A DNA stretch of 64,000 nt, from positions 1 to 64,000 of the forward strand of contig OMIC01000005.1 of NCBI GenBank assembly GCA_900298995.1. The letters run 5' to 3'. Both the position numbers and the translations under genes were made by a program. Origin of the DNA: Hyphomicrobiaceae bacterium (lineage in GTDB: Bacteria; Pseudomonadota; Alphaproteobacteria; Rhizobiales; Aestuariivirgaceae). The notes beneath the pieces are model-generated. The model was not told the origin of the DNA and did no database searches. It saw nothing but the letters and a program-made list of their open reading frames with translations. Positions 56,875-64,000 of the stretch are shown one piece after another (position 1 is the first letter of the stretch; each line of letters opens with the position of its first letter).

Positions 56875-56951
56875 GCCATCCTCCCGCGCGTCGTAAATCC
56901 CTGGCCGATTTGAATAGGCCAGTCGGGCCGCAAAAGGAAGAGGTGGCGGGA

Positions 56952-57290
56952 TCAGTGGTGCTGGCGGCCCCTGGGGCGGTAGGTCTTACGCCGGGTGTCG
57001 TAGCCGTCAAAATAGTCGCGCACCTGGGGGTGCCGGACCGGTTCGCCCGAGTCGTCGACAAGAAGATTCTGCTCCGAGACATAGGCAACGTATTCGGTGT
57101 CTTGGTTCTCGGCCAGCAGATGGTAGAAGGGCTGGTCCTTTCGTGGCCGGATTTCTTCCGGAATGGCGTTCCACCACTCCTCGGTGTTGTTGAACACCGG
57201 GTCGACGTCAAAAATAACGCCGCGGAAGGGAAAAAGTCGATGGCGTACAACCTGACCGATCGAAAACTTGGCAGTTCCTGAGTTGATCAT
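56952..57290 (-). CDS. hspQ: HspQ (YccV-like hemimethylated-DNA-binding/heat-shock protein)
   Basis: 112 residues. Family blocks: AKFSIGQVVRHRLFPFRGV, FDVDPVF, then WWNAIPEEIRPRKDQPFYHLL and YVAYVSEQNL. In E. coli HspQ modulates DnaA stability and is a specificity enhancer of the Lon protease. An acidic-then-basic C-terminal tail ends in RGRQHH. It is 38 bases after the monooxygenase gene on the same strand. Confidence 0.92.
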   Translation of the reverse strand: MINSGTAKFSIGQVVRHRLFPFRGVIFDVDPVFNNTEEWWNAIPEEIRPRKDQPFYHLLAENQDTEYVAYVSEQNLLVDDSGEPVRHPQVRDYFDGYDTRRKTYRPRGRQHH

Positions 57291-57328
57291 GACATTTGAT
57301 TGCCAAGGTTAAGTGAGGAACGCAAGTC

Positions 57329-58510
57329 TCAGGGGTGAAACCCGGCTGAAAACCCGCTGTTGGTGGCAAGGCCGTAGCGCATCGCGGCGCGGCGAAGTGG
57401 GCCGAACTGGGACAGCAGCGTCAATCCAGCCGCTCGCCCCGCTTCGAGCGGCAGGAAGCCCGACAGGAGAGACCGGTTCATGATGTCGATCACCTGTTGG
57501 CGCGGCTGGACATCACGTCGCCGCATGGCGTCGTAATCGGCAAGCAAGGCCGGGTTTCCGGGATCGTCCTCGCCGGATAAGAGGCCTGCGGCATCGGCAG
57601 CATCGCGGAACGACATGTTTAGACCCTGCGCACCGATCGGCGGCACCACATGGGCCGCTTCCCCGATCAGGATGACGCGATTTTTCGCGAAATCGCGCGC
57701 GATAAGGCCCTGCATGGGGAACAGACGGCGGGCACCGACCTCAGATATCCTGCCAAGGCTGCCATGCGTGCCGATCTGGATTTCTGCTGCAAGTTCGGAA
57801 TCCGATAGTGCGAGGAGCTGTGAGGCACGCTCCGGCCGCTCCATCCAGACAAGGGCGGACCGTGACCCGGGCATTGGTACGGTCGTGAATGGTCCCGCCT
57901 GCTTGTGGTATTCGGTCGAAATGCCCTCGTGGGGTCCGGAATGACAGAAGCTCGTGGCCAATGCGGCCTGCTCATAGGCCCAGCTGTTGGTGCGGATGCC
58001 CGCCGCTTGCCGCAGTAGAGAGTTCCGGCCGTCAGCGGCAATGGCGACGTGAGCCCGCAAGTTTTGGCCGCTGCCTGTTTGAATGAGGATGTGATCCGAT
58101 GCAGGGGAAGCGGTTTCAGCGTCAGCCTCCACGAGATGGACGCCGAGTTGACGCGCTCGATGGTGCAGGGCGGGGATCAATATGTTCAGTGGAATGTTCC
58201 AGCCGAAGGCATCCTCTCCCAGTTCGCGTGCGTCGAAGGTGATCGTGGGGGCCTTCAGAGTAGAACCGGTGTCATCGACCAGACGGAGTTTCCTGAGCGG
58301 TTCGGTTTTCGACCGGAGTTCGCCCGGCCATAGCCCAATCCGTGCAAGCAGGCCGAGGGACGGGGTCATCAGTGCGACCGTCCGGGGATCGTTCATTTCG
58401 GATTGAGGTCGTGCCGCGAGCGTTACCCCCCGGCCATAAACGGCCAGGAGGCAGGCTGCAGCGAGGCCCGCCGGTCCCGCACCGACGACAATGACGTCAA
58501 GTTCTTGCAT
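57329..58510 (-). CDS. UbiH/UbiF/COQ6-family FAD monooxygenase
   Basis: 393 residues from ATG 58510; a start 12 codons upstream is open but less like the family. FAD motifs: VVGAGPAGLAAA (8-19), the DG motif AADGRNSLLR and GEAAHVVPPIGAQGLN (about 274-289). The family hydroxylates ubiquinone precursors; in alphaproteobacteria some members act on more than one ring position (UbiL, UbiM). The exact position cannot be told. It is 38 bases ahead of hspQ. Confidence 0.85.
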   Translation of the reverse strand: MQELDVIVVGAGPAGLAAACLLAVYGRGVTLAARPQSEMNDPRTVALMTPSLGLLARIGLWPGELRSKTEPLRKLRLVDDTGSTLKAPTITFDARELGEDAFGWNIPLNILIPALHHRARQLGVHLVEADAETASPASDHILIQTGSGQNLRAHVAIAADGRNSLLRQAAGIRTNSWAYEQAALATSFCHSGPHEGISTEYHKQAGPFTTVPMPGSRSALVWMERPERASQLLALSDSELAAEIQIGTHGSLGRISEVGARRLFPMQGLIARDFAKNRVILIGEAAHVVPPIGAQGLNMSFRDAADAAGLLSGEDDPGNPALLADYDAMRRRDVQPRQQVIDIMNRSLLSGFLPLEAGRAAGLTLLSQFGPLRRAAMRYGLATNSGFSAGFHP

Positions 58511-58563
58511 GGCTGGAGTCTGGCCCCCGAGAACAGGTCCTGGCAAGGGCCGTCTTGCCGCAG

Positions 58564-59178
58564 CTAGCGCCCGGCGATGGAGGTCTTCTCCATGCTCTCC
58601 CGCCGCGAGAAATCAGCGTGCCAGGCAGCAAGCCTGGGACGTCCCTGACGCCAGCCCAGATCGCCAAGGCGAAAATCGATGTATGCCAGCGTCACAGCAA
58701 CTGCAATCGATCCTGCGCTCACGTGCTGGAGGACATTCAGCCACCGCGACTCAAGCTCATCAAGGGTGGCGTTGATACGCACACGCGTCCGCGCCATCCA
58801 TTCCTGCCACTGCAAGCCGTTGGGACGGACGCCAGTTTCATAACGATAGGCAACAGCTGAATCGGCGAGGCCCTGACCCAGCGCAAGCAGCGTCAGAACG
58901 CGGAAGCGGTTGTCGGCACCCGTTGGAAAAAGTGCCGTGTTTCCCGCAACATGACAAAGATACTCCATGATGACTCGGGAATCGAAGACGGCGCTGCCGT
59001 CATCTGTCTCAAGCACCGGTATCTTGCCGATTGGGGAGAGTTTCGCGAGCTTTTCATTGACCTCGGTGGGCTTCACCGGCTCGACAACATGCTGCACCCG
59101 CTGCGCGATGCCTGCCTCGTGTGCCGTGACAACCGTCATGCGCACGAATGGCGAAATCAGATCGCCGTAGATAATCAT
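58564..59178 (-). CDS. Glutathione S-transferase
   Basis: 204 residues. Thioredoxin-like N-domain (1-80) with SPFVRMTVVTAHEAG and the cis-Pro of GKIPVLE and the glutathione-binding DSRVIMEYL; helical C-domain. The catalytic residue is likely the Ser of SPFVR. Electrophile detoxification or reductive steps; no specific partner is indicated. It lies 63 bases after lexA on the same strand, with a dyad around its ribosome site, and 53 before the monooxygenase. Confidence 0.88.
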   Translation of the reverse strand: MIIYGDLISPFVRMTVVTAHEAGIAQRVQHVVEPVKPTEVNEKLAKLSPIGKIPVLETDDGSAVFDSRVIMEYLCHVAGNTALFPTGADNRFRVLTLLALGQGLADSAVAYRYETGVRPNGLQWQEWMARTRVRINATLDELESRWLNVLQHVSAGSIAVAVTLAYIDFRLGDLGWRQGRPRLAAWHADFSRRESMEKTSIAGR

Positions 59179-59181
59179 GTG

Positions 59182-59218
59182 GGCCTAACTCCGCCTTGAT
59201 GTTGTTGCACGTTAGGCC
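59182..59218 (-). promoter_or_regulatory. Inverted repeat around the gst ribosome site
   Basis: GGCCTAAC (59182-59189) and GTTAGGCC (59211-59218) form a perfect 8-base dyad with a 21-base loop. On the minus strand the loop holds AAGGCGGAG, the likely ribosome site of the transferase gene. It could be a translational control hairpin or an operator; neither is proven. Confidence 0.35.
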
Positions 59219-59241
59219 AGTCGGGGCCTTGTTCCAAGCCC

Positions 59242-59949
59242 TCAGTACTTGCGGAGAAGCCCTACGAGCCGGCCCTGTACGCGGACCCTGTCTGGCCCGA
59301 AAATCCGGGTTTCATAGACCGGATTTGCGGCCTCCAGCGCAACGGAGTCACCTTTGCGGCGCAGGCGCTTCAATGTGGCTTCCTCGTCATCCACCAGAGC
59401 TACAACGATGTCGCCATTGGTCGCCGTATCGCCCTTGCGGATGATCACAGTGTCGCCGTCGAAGATGCCGGCATCGATCATCGAGTCCCCCTTGACCTCC
59501 AGCGCGAAATGCTCGCCGCCAGTCAGCATTTCCGGTGGAACCGCGATGTTGGCCGAATGGTCCTGGATGGCCGAGATCGGCACGCCCGCCGCGATCCTGC
59601 CCATGAGCGGCAGCACGGCCGCCCTCGGCGCGCCGTCCTGGGTGGCTGCCACGGGCTTCACGCGCCCCAGGTTGCCCTGGATGACGTTCGGGGTGAAACC
59701 GGACGCCTTCCGTGGCGCAAGGCTTGGGGAGTGGCTGTCGGGGAGCTTCAGAACCTCAAGTGCCCGCGCCCGGTTGGGCATGCGGCGGAGAAAGCCGCGT
59801 TCTTCAAGGGCAACGATCAGGCGATGTACGCCCGATTTCGACTGCAGGTTGAGGGCCTCCTTCATTTCCTCAAAGGAGGGGGGGACGCCTTCCTCTTTCA
59901 GCCGTTCGTTGATGAAGAGGAGAAGCTCGAGTTGTTTGCGGGTCAGCAT
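59242..59949 (-). CDS. lexA: LexA repressor of the SOS response
   Basis: 235 residues. Winged helix-turn-helix (1-65), then a self-cleaving protease domain: cleavage site Ala121-Gly122 (RIAAGVPI), Ser156 (GDSMIDA) and Lys194 (ATLKRL). It represses SOS genes through GTTC-N7-GTTC boxes in alphaproteobacteria; one such box lies before ssb in this window. GAGGAA precedes ATG 59949. The promoter region upstream holds two near-consensus boxes, so it may regulate itself. Confidence 0.97.
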   Translation of the reverse strand: MLTRKQLELLLFINERLKEEGVPPSFEEMKEALNLQSKSGVHRLIVALEERGFLRRMPNRARALEVLKLPDSHSPSLAPRKASGFTPNVIQGNLGRVKPVAATQDGAPRAAVLPLMGRIAAGVPISAIQDHSANIAVPPEMLTGGEHFALEVKGDSMIDAGIFDGDTVIIRKGDTATNGDIVVALVDDEEATLKRLRRKGDSVALEAANPVYETRIFGPDRVRVQGRLVGLLRKY

Positions 59950-59983
59950 GGGCCTGGTTCCTCACTGAGTGGGGCCTGAATCG

Positions 59984-60023
59984 GAACAAATCCAAAACAA
60001 GCATATGCGTACCCTGTTAGTTC
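59984..60023 (-). promoter_or_regulatory. Two near-consensus LexA boxes before lexA
   Basis: GAAC-N7-AAAC at 59984-59998 and GTAC-N7-GTTC at 60009-60023, each one mismatch from the alphaproteobacterial LexA consensus. They fall 35 to 75 bases before the lexA start, the place for autoregulation. Confidence 0.45.
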
Positions 60024-60049
60024 TGCAAGTGTTTACTTTCCGTCACGTT

Positions 60050-61255
60050 TTAGAAGTCGAGACGTAAGATATCTACGACGTCACCTTCAGTTGCCGCAGG
60101 CGCATGAGGAGGGCGGACGACGAGGGCGTCGGCTTCACGGAAGGTGCGCTGCATTGAGGAGTCCTGAACCGGGAAGGGGGTGACGGTGCGGGTGCCGTCG
60201 GCGGCTTCCGACAGTCGGGCGCGGACATAGTCCTGGCGGCCGTCATTGGCCTTCATGGCGCTTCCGAGCCGCGCCTGAACAATGTCCGGTCCCGGATTCT
60301 GACCCAGCAAGCTCCGGATGAGGGGCACAAGAAACAACCGTGCACACACGAGTGCAGATACAGGATTCCCAGGTAAACCAAGTACATGCTGGCGTTTCCT
60401 TCGGCCATACATGAAGGGTTTTCCCGGCCGCATCGCAATTTTCCAGAAGGCGATGTCGACCCCGGCGTTGCGGAGCGCCTCCTGCACATAGTCGTGATCG
60501 CCGACGGAGGCGCCGCCGGTGGTGAGCAGGATGTCGGCGTTGGATGCCTTTGCGATGATGCGCTCGGTTGCTTTCAGTTGATCCCGGACGATGCCGAAGT
60601 TGACAATTCGTGCGCCAAAGCTTGCTGCCATAGCCTCCAGCGCATGACTGTTTGAGGAGATGATCTGTGATGCCCCGGGCGTCGTGCCCGGCAACACCAG
60701 TTCATCGCCCGTGGCGAAGATGGCGATGACGGGCTTGCGGCGGACGGGCGGTCGGGCGGCATTGGCGGCAGCGGCGAGGCCAAGGTCGCGCGCGGACAGG
60801 GTCAGGCCGGCGGGCAGCAGGACGTCGCCCCTCCGGAAGTCGAGTCCGGCGGGACGGACATTCTGGCCGCGACGAACGCCCTCACGGATCTGAACGACCC
60901 CGGTCGGGAGAAGCCGGACATTTTCCTGGATGACGACGGTGTCGGCACCCCGAGGCAGGGGTGCACCCGTCAGGATGCGTACACACTGTCCGCTCTTCAA
61001 CCTTTCCGCGAATCCGTGTCCGGCGGCAGATACGCCCGCGAGAGTCAGGCTGACCGGCACCGAGGTGACGTCGTCCGCCATCACGGCGTAACCGTCCATC
61101 GCCGAGGCATTGAAGGGCGGTTGATTGCGGCGCGCGGAGACCGGTCTCGCCAGAACCCTGCCCAGCGCCTCGTCGAGCGCGACGTTTTCGCTGGGCAGAG
61201 GCCTGACGTTTGCGAGGATCCGACTGAGCGCCTCTTCGACGGGCATCAGGGCCAT
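60050..61255 (-). CDS. moeA: Molybdopterin molybdotransferase MoeA
   Basis: 401 residues. Inserts molybdenum into adenylated molybdopterin. Motifs: NASAMDGYAVM (about 48-58), the Gly-rich GGASVGDHDY block and FATGDELVLPG, then GLPGNPVSA and a C-terminal domain IV. GGAG lies nine bases before ATG 61255. Five bases after moaC. It shares a run of closely spaced genes with moaC, trpC, trpD and trpG. Confidence 0.95.
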   Translation of the reverse strand: MALMPVEEALSRILANVRPLPSENVALDEALGRVLARPVSARRNQPPFNASAMDGYAVMADDVTSVPVSLTLAGVSAAGHGFAERLKSGQCVRILTGAPLPRGADTVVIQENVRLLPTGVVQIREGVRRGQNVRPAGLDFRRGDVLLPAGLTLSARDLGLAAAANAARPPVRRKPVIAIFATGDELVLPGTTPGASQIISSNSHALEAMAASFGARIVNFGIVRDQLKATERIIAKASNADILLTTGGASVGDHDYVQEALRNAGVDIAFWKIAMRPGKPFMYGRRKRQHVLGLPGNPVSALVCARLFLVPLIRSLLGQNPGPDIVQARLGSAMKANDGRQDYVRARLSEAADGTRTVTPFPVQDSSMQRTFREADALVVRPPHAPAATEGDVVDILRLDF

Positions 61256-61260
61256 GAGCG

Positions 61261-61737
61261 TTACTCCGCGGTGAAATGGCCTGACTTGCCGCCGGTCTTC
61301 TCGATGAGACGCAGGTTGGTGATCTTCATGCCGCGGTCAACGGCCTTGCACATGTCGTAGAGCGTGAGACAGGCGACCGAGCAGGCTGTCAGCGCCTCCA
61401 TCTCCACGCCCGTCTTGCCTTCAACCGTGACGGTTGCCTCAACCGCAATCGAAGATGAGGCGGCATCGGGCATGAATTCGATGCTGACCTTGGTAATCAT
61501 CAGCGGATGACAGAGGGGGATCAATTCATGCGTGCGCTTGGCTGCCATGATACCCGCAATGCGGGCAACTGCGAGGACATCACCTTTTGCTGCCTTTCCA
61601 TCGAGTATCAGCGCAAGGGTCTCGGGACGCATCTCGACGCTTGCCCGCGCCGTCGCGCGGCGGTTTGTCACGTCCTTACCCGATACGTCCACCATGTGGG
61701 CGTTGCCGCTGGAATCGAGATGCGTGAGGCGGCTCAT
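61261..61737 (-). CDS. moaC: Cyclic pyranopterin monophosphate synthase MoaC
   Basis: 158 residues. Forms cyclic pyranopterin monophosphate, the first stable molybdenum-cofactor intermediate, with MoaA (not in this window). Signature [16 protein letters not shown] near the start and [21 protein letters not shown] near the end. Four-base overlap with trpC. Confidence 0.97.
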   Translation of the reverse strand: MSRLTHLDSSGNAHMVDVSGKDVTNRRATARASVEMRPETLALILDGKAAKGDVLAVARIAGIMAAKRTHELIPLCHPLMITKVSIEFMPDAASSSIAVEATVTVEGKTGVEMEALTACSVACLTLYDMCKAVDRGMKITNLRLIEKTGGKSGHFTAE

Positions 61738-62528
61738 GGCTTTCTCAGGATCGCGTGTGTTGCGGCGGAGACATCCTTTTCGCGCATCAGACTTTCACCA
61801 ATCAGGAATGCGTTGACGCCCACTTTTGAGAGACGGGCAAGGTCATGGTTCGAGAACAGACCGCTCTCGCCGACGACAACCCGGTCCCGAGGCACCAGAG
61901 GCGCGAGGCGCTCGGTGGTTGCAAGAGTGGTTTCGAAAGTGTGCAGGTTGCGATTGTTGATCCCGACAAGACCAGATTGCAGTCGTAGGGCACGTTCCAA
62001 TTCGCGTTCATCGTGGACTTCTATCAGGACATCGAGCGACCACTCGCGTGCCGCTGCCTCGAGTTCGGCTGCAAGGGTGTCGTCAATCATCGCCATGATG
62101 AGCAGTATGCAGTCCGCGCCCCAGGCGCGCGCTTCGAGGACCTGCCAGGGATCGAGCATGAAATCCTTCCGAAGGGCGGGCAAGTCGCACGCCGTCCGTG
62201 CAGCCGTCAGGTATTCCGGCGCGCCCTGGAAGGACGGCGCATCGGTGAGCACGGACAGGCAGGCTGCACCGCCGCTCTGGTATGCCGCCGCAAGCGCCGG
62301 AGGATCAAAATCCGCCCGGATCAGACCCTTCGAGGGGCTGGCTTTCTTGATCTCGGCAATGAGGGCCCACTGGCCGGCAGACGTCTTCTGTGCGAGGGCG
62401 CGGGCAAAGCCTCTGACGGGCGGCGCCGCCTTGGCGCGCGCAATCAGATCCGATGCGGCCATGACTGCTCTGGCGGCGGCCACTTCCTCGCGCTTGTAGG
62501 CAGCGATCTTGTCCAGAATGGTTGCCAT
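61734..62528 (-). CDS. trpC: Indole-3-glycerol phosphate synthase
   Basis: 264 residues, single-domain TrpC (not fused to TrpF). Ring closure in tryptophan synthesis. TIM-barrel blocks: [10 protein letters not shown] (about 55-64), the Lys of RKDFML (about 115-120), and [10 protein letters not shown] and ESGLFS. The start touches the trpD stop by one base. Confidence 0.97.
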   Translation of the reverse strand: MATILDKIAAYKREEVAAARAVMAASDLIARAKAAPPVRGFARALAQKTSAGQWALIAEIKKASPSKGLIRADFDPPALAAAYQSGGAACLSVLTDAPSFQGAPEYLTAARTACDLPALRKDFMLDPWQVLEARAWGADCILLIMAMIDDTLAAELEAAAREWSLDVLIEVHDERELERALRLQSGLVGINNRNLHTFETTLATTERLAPLVPRDRVVVGESGLFSNHDLARLSKVGVNAFLIGESLMREKDVSAATHAILRKP

Positions 62529-63541
62529 CAGGAATTCGATATCCTTGCGAGGGTCACCAATGTCTGCTCGGCCTTGCCGGTATCTATCGAAGCCCGTGCC
62601 AGATCTGCGGCCGCCGCAAGTGTTTCCGACTTGCCAGCCACGATCAGGGCGGCGGCCGCCGTCATGACTGCGGCATCCCGGAAGGCCGAGGGCTTGCCTG
62701 CCAGGACATGCCGCAGCGCGTCGGCATTGTGGGCGGCATCGCCGCCCTTGAGGGCCTCCGGGGATGAGCGGGTGACGCCTGCGTCCTCGGGCGTGATCTC
62801 GAAGCAGCTAACCTTGTCCGACTTGAGCTCGGCGATCCAGGTCGTTCCCGTCGGAACGATTTCGTCCATTCCGCCTTCGCCATGGCAGACCCAGCAGGCT
62901 TCCGATCCGAGGTTCCTCAGCACATGCGCGAGCGGTTCCACCCATTGCCGGGCGAACACGCCGGTGATCTGACGCCTGACGCCCGCGGGGTTGGAAAGGG
63001 GGCCCAGCAGATTGAAGATGGTGCGGGTTCCGAGTTCGACACGCGAGGGTCCAACGTGTTTCATGGACGCATGATGCGCGGGTGCAAACATGAAGCCGAC
63101 GCCGGCCTCGCTGATGCAGTCGGAAATCTTCTCGGGCGGGAGATCAATCCTGATGCCGAGTGCCATGAGGACATCGGCCGCCCCGGACCTGGAGGACAGC
63201 GCGCGGTTGCCGTGCTTGGCAATCCTGAGGCCCGCACCAGCCGCCACGAAGGCAGCACAGGTTGAAATGTTGTAGGAGCCAGAGGCATCGCCACCGGTAC
63301 CCACGATGTCCATCGCGCCGTATGGCGCTGTCACGCGGACCATCTTCTCACGCATGATCTCGACGGCGCCGGTGATTTCCTCCACGGTTTCTCCGCGTAC
63401 CCGGAGCGCCATGAGAAGACCGCCAATCTGGGCGGGTGTTGCCTCGCCGGACATCATGATCTCGAAGGCCTCGCGCGCCTCTGCCCGCGTGAGGGGCGTG
63501 GCCGTTGCCGCCTTTGCGATCAGGGGTTTGAGGTCTGCCAT
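62528..63541 (-). CDS. trpD: Anthranilate phosphoribosyltransferase
   Basis: 337 residues. Joins anthranilate and PRPP. PRPP loop [14 protein letters not shown] (about 81-94) and the [12 protein letters not shown] segment are present. It overlaps the trpG stop by one base and the trpC start by one base, giving a tightly coupled block. Confidence 0.97.
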   Translation of the reverse strand: MADLKPLIAKAATATPLTRAEAREAFEIMMSGEATPAQIGGLLMALRVRGETVEEITGAVEIMREKMVRVTAPYGAMDIVGTGGDASGSYNISTCAAFVAAGAGLRIAKHGNRALSSRSGAADVLMALGIRIDLPPEKISDCISEAGVGFMFAPAHHASMKHVGPSRVELGTRTIFNLLGPLSNPAGVRRQITGVFARQWVEPLAHVLRNLGSEACWVCHGEGGMDEIVPTGTTWIAELKSDKVSCFEITPEDAGVTRSSPEALKGGDAAHNADALRHVLAGKPSAFRDAAVMTAAAALIVAGKSETLAAAADLARASIDTGKAEQTLVTLARISNS

Positions 63542-64000
63542 CAGCCAAGTCCCGCCAGTTTGAGGAAATTCCTGAGAATGGCATGGCCATGCTCGGAGGC
63601 GATGCTTTCAGGATGAAACTGGACGCCATGGACGTTCCGGGTCTTGTGCTGGAGCCCCATGATCAGGCCATCGGCTTCGGCGGTGATCTCGAGGCAATCG
63701 GGCAGGCTTGATCGATCGACGACAAGGGAATGGTAGCGCGTGGCAATGAAGTCCTGCGGCACGCCCTCGAAAACACCCTTGCCCGTATGGTGAATCCTGC
63801 TGGTCTTTCCGTGCATCTGCTGGGGAGCACGGATGACCTCCCCGCCAAAACACTGGCCCATGGACTGCAGGCCGAGGCAGACGCCGAAAACCGGGATCGT
63901 CTCCGAGGCCTTCTCGATCAGTTCGAGGCAGATCCCCGCTTCGTTGGGTGTGCCAGGACCGGGCGAAATGACGATTGCCTGCGGACGTGCAGAGATGACT
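63541..64000 (-). CDS. trpG: Anthranilate synthase, glutamine amidotransferase subunit (partial)
   Basis: The gene runs off the right edge; about 152 C-terminal codons are here. Supplies ammonia to the synthase subunit TrpE. PGPGTP and the nucleophile Cys in [10 protein letters not shown] are visible, and the catalytic His-Glu pair is in VQFHPESI near the end. The N-terminal 40 or so residues lie outside. In this position it is also the usual PabA-type subunit if no other is present. Confidence 0.95.
   Translation of the reverse strand, partial: VISARPQAIVISPGPGTPNEAGICLELIEKASETIPVFGVCLGLQSMGQCFGGEVIRAPQQMHGKTSRIHHTGKGVFEGVPQDFIATRYHSLVVDRSSLPDCLEITAEADGLIMGLQHKTRNVHGVQFHPESIASEHGHAILRNFLKLAGLG

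Overview
The window is about 62 percent GC, almost fully coding, and comes from an alphaproteobacterial chromosome. I base that on the tuf-rpsJ linkage, a perfect GAAC-N7-GAAC LexA box (the alphaproteobacterial type) before ssb, the gyrA-coaD-ppi-queA-tgt order, the lexA-moeA-moaC-trpC-trpD-trpG order, and hspQ and clpS-clpA of alphaproteobacterial type. A member of Hyphomicrobiales or a close relative is my best guess; genus is not visible. There are no insertion sequences, phage genes, CRISPR arrays or rRNA operons, and no stretch over 300 bases lacks both a gene and a recognisable signal.

Layout. 1-14.3 kb: the end of tuf, then S10, spc and alpha ribosomal-protein operons in one orientation, with secY, adk and rpoA, closed by a strong terminator behind rplQ. 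14.3-18.8 kb: a group IV PLP decarboxylase divergent from an Lrp/AsnC regulator, then an HtrA-type periplasmic protease and rarA. 18.9-24.1 kb: uvrA, a Cys-rich YkgJ-like protein and a LysR regulator leftward; a 49-residue orphan protein and LexA-controlled ssb rightward. 24.2-32.5 kb: gyrA, two LysE/RhtB exporters, coaD, two cyclophilins, queA, tgt and a CoxG-like protein. 32.5-38.8 kb: a YdcSTUV-type polyamine-family ABC importer divergent from an 8-oxoguanine deaminase-like amidohydrolase and an alpha/beta hydrolase. 38.8-41.6 kb: clpS-clpA. 41.7-46.1 kb: a polar amino-acid ABC importer operon ending in an M20 amidohydrolase. 46.1-49.3 kb: a 992-residue fusion of a SerC-like aminotransferase and a SerA-like dehydrogenase, plus tRNA-Lys, both leftward. 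49.4-52.6 kb: glmU-glmS. 52.6-56.9 kb: an RND pump and its adaptor. 56.9-64.0 kb, all leftward: hspQ, a UbiH-type monooxygenase, a glutathione S-transferase, lexA, moeA, moaC, trpC, trpD and a cut-off trpG.

How the parts work together. Most of the window is core machinery: translation and secretion, DNA topology and repair (gyrA, ssb, uvrA, rarA, lexA), queuosine tRNA modification (queA-tgt), regulated proteolysis (clpSA, HtrA), envelope precursor supply (glmU-glmS), molybdenum cofactor and tryptophan synthesis. Accessory nitrogen metabolism is set into this core: the decarboxylase/Lrp pair, the YdcSTUV/deaminase cluster and the importer/M20 operon. The PLP-NAD fusion enzyme is the most unusual gene. 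Both importer operons carry a stable hairpin just after the substrate-binding-protein gene, as expected if that protein is made in excess over the membrane complex.
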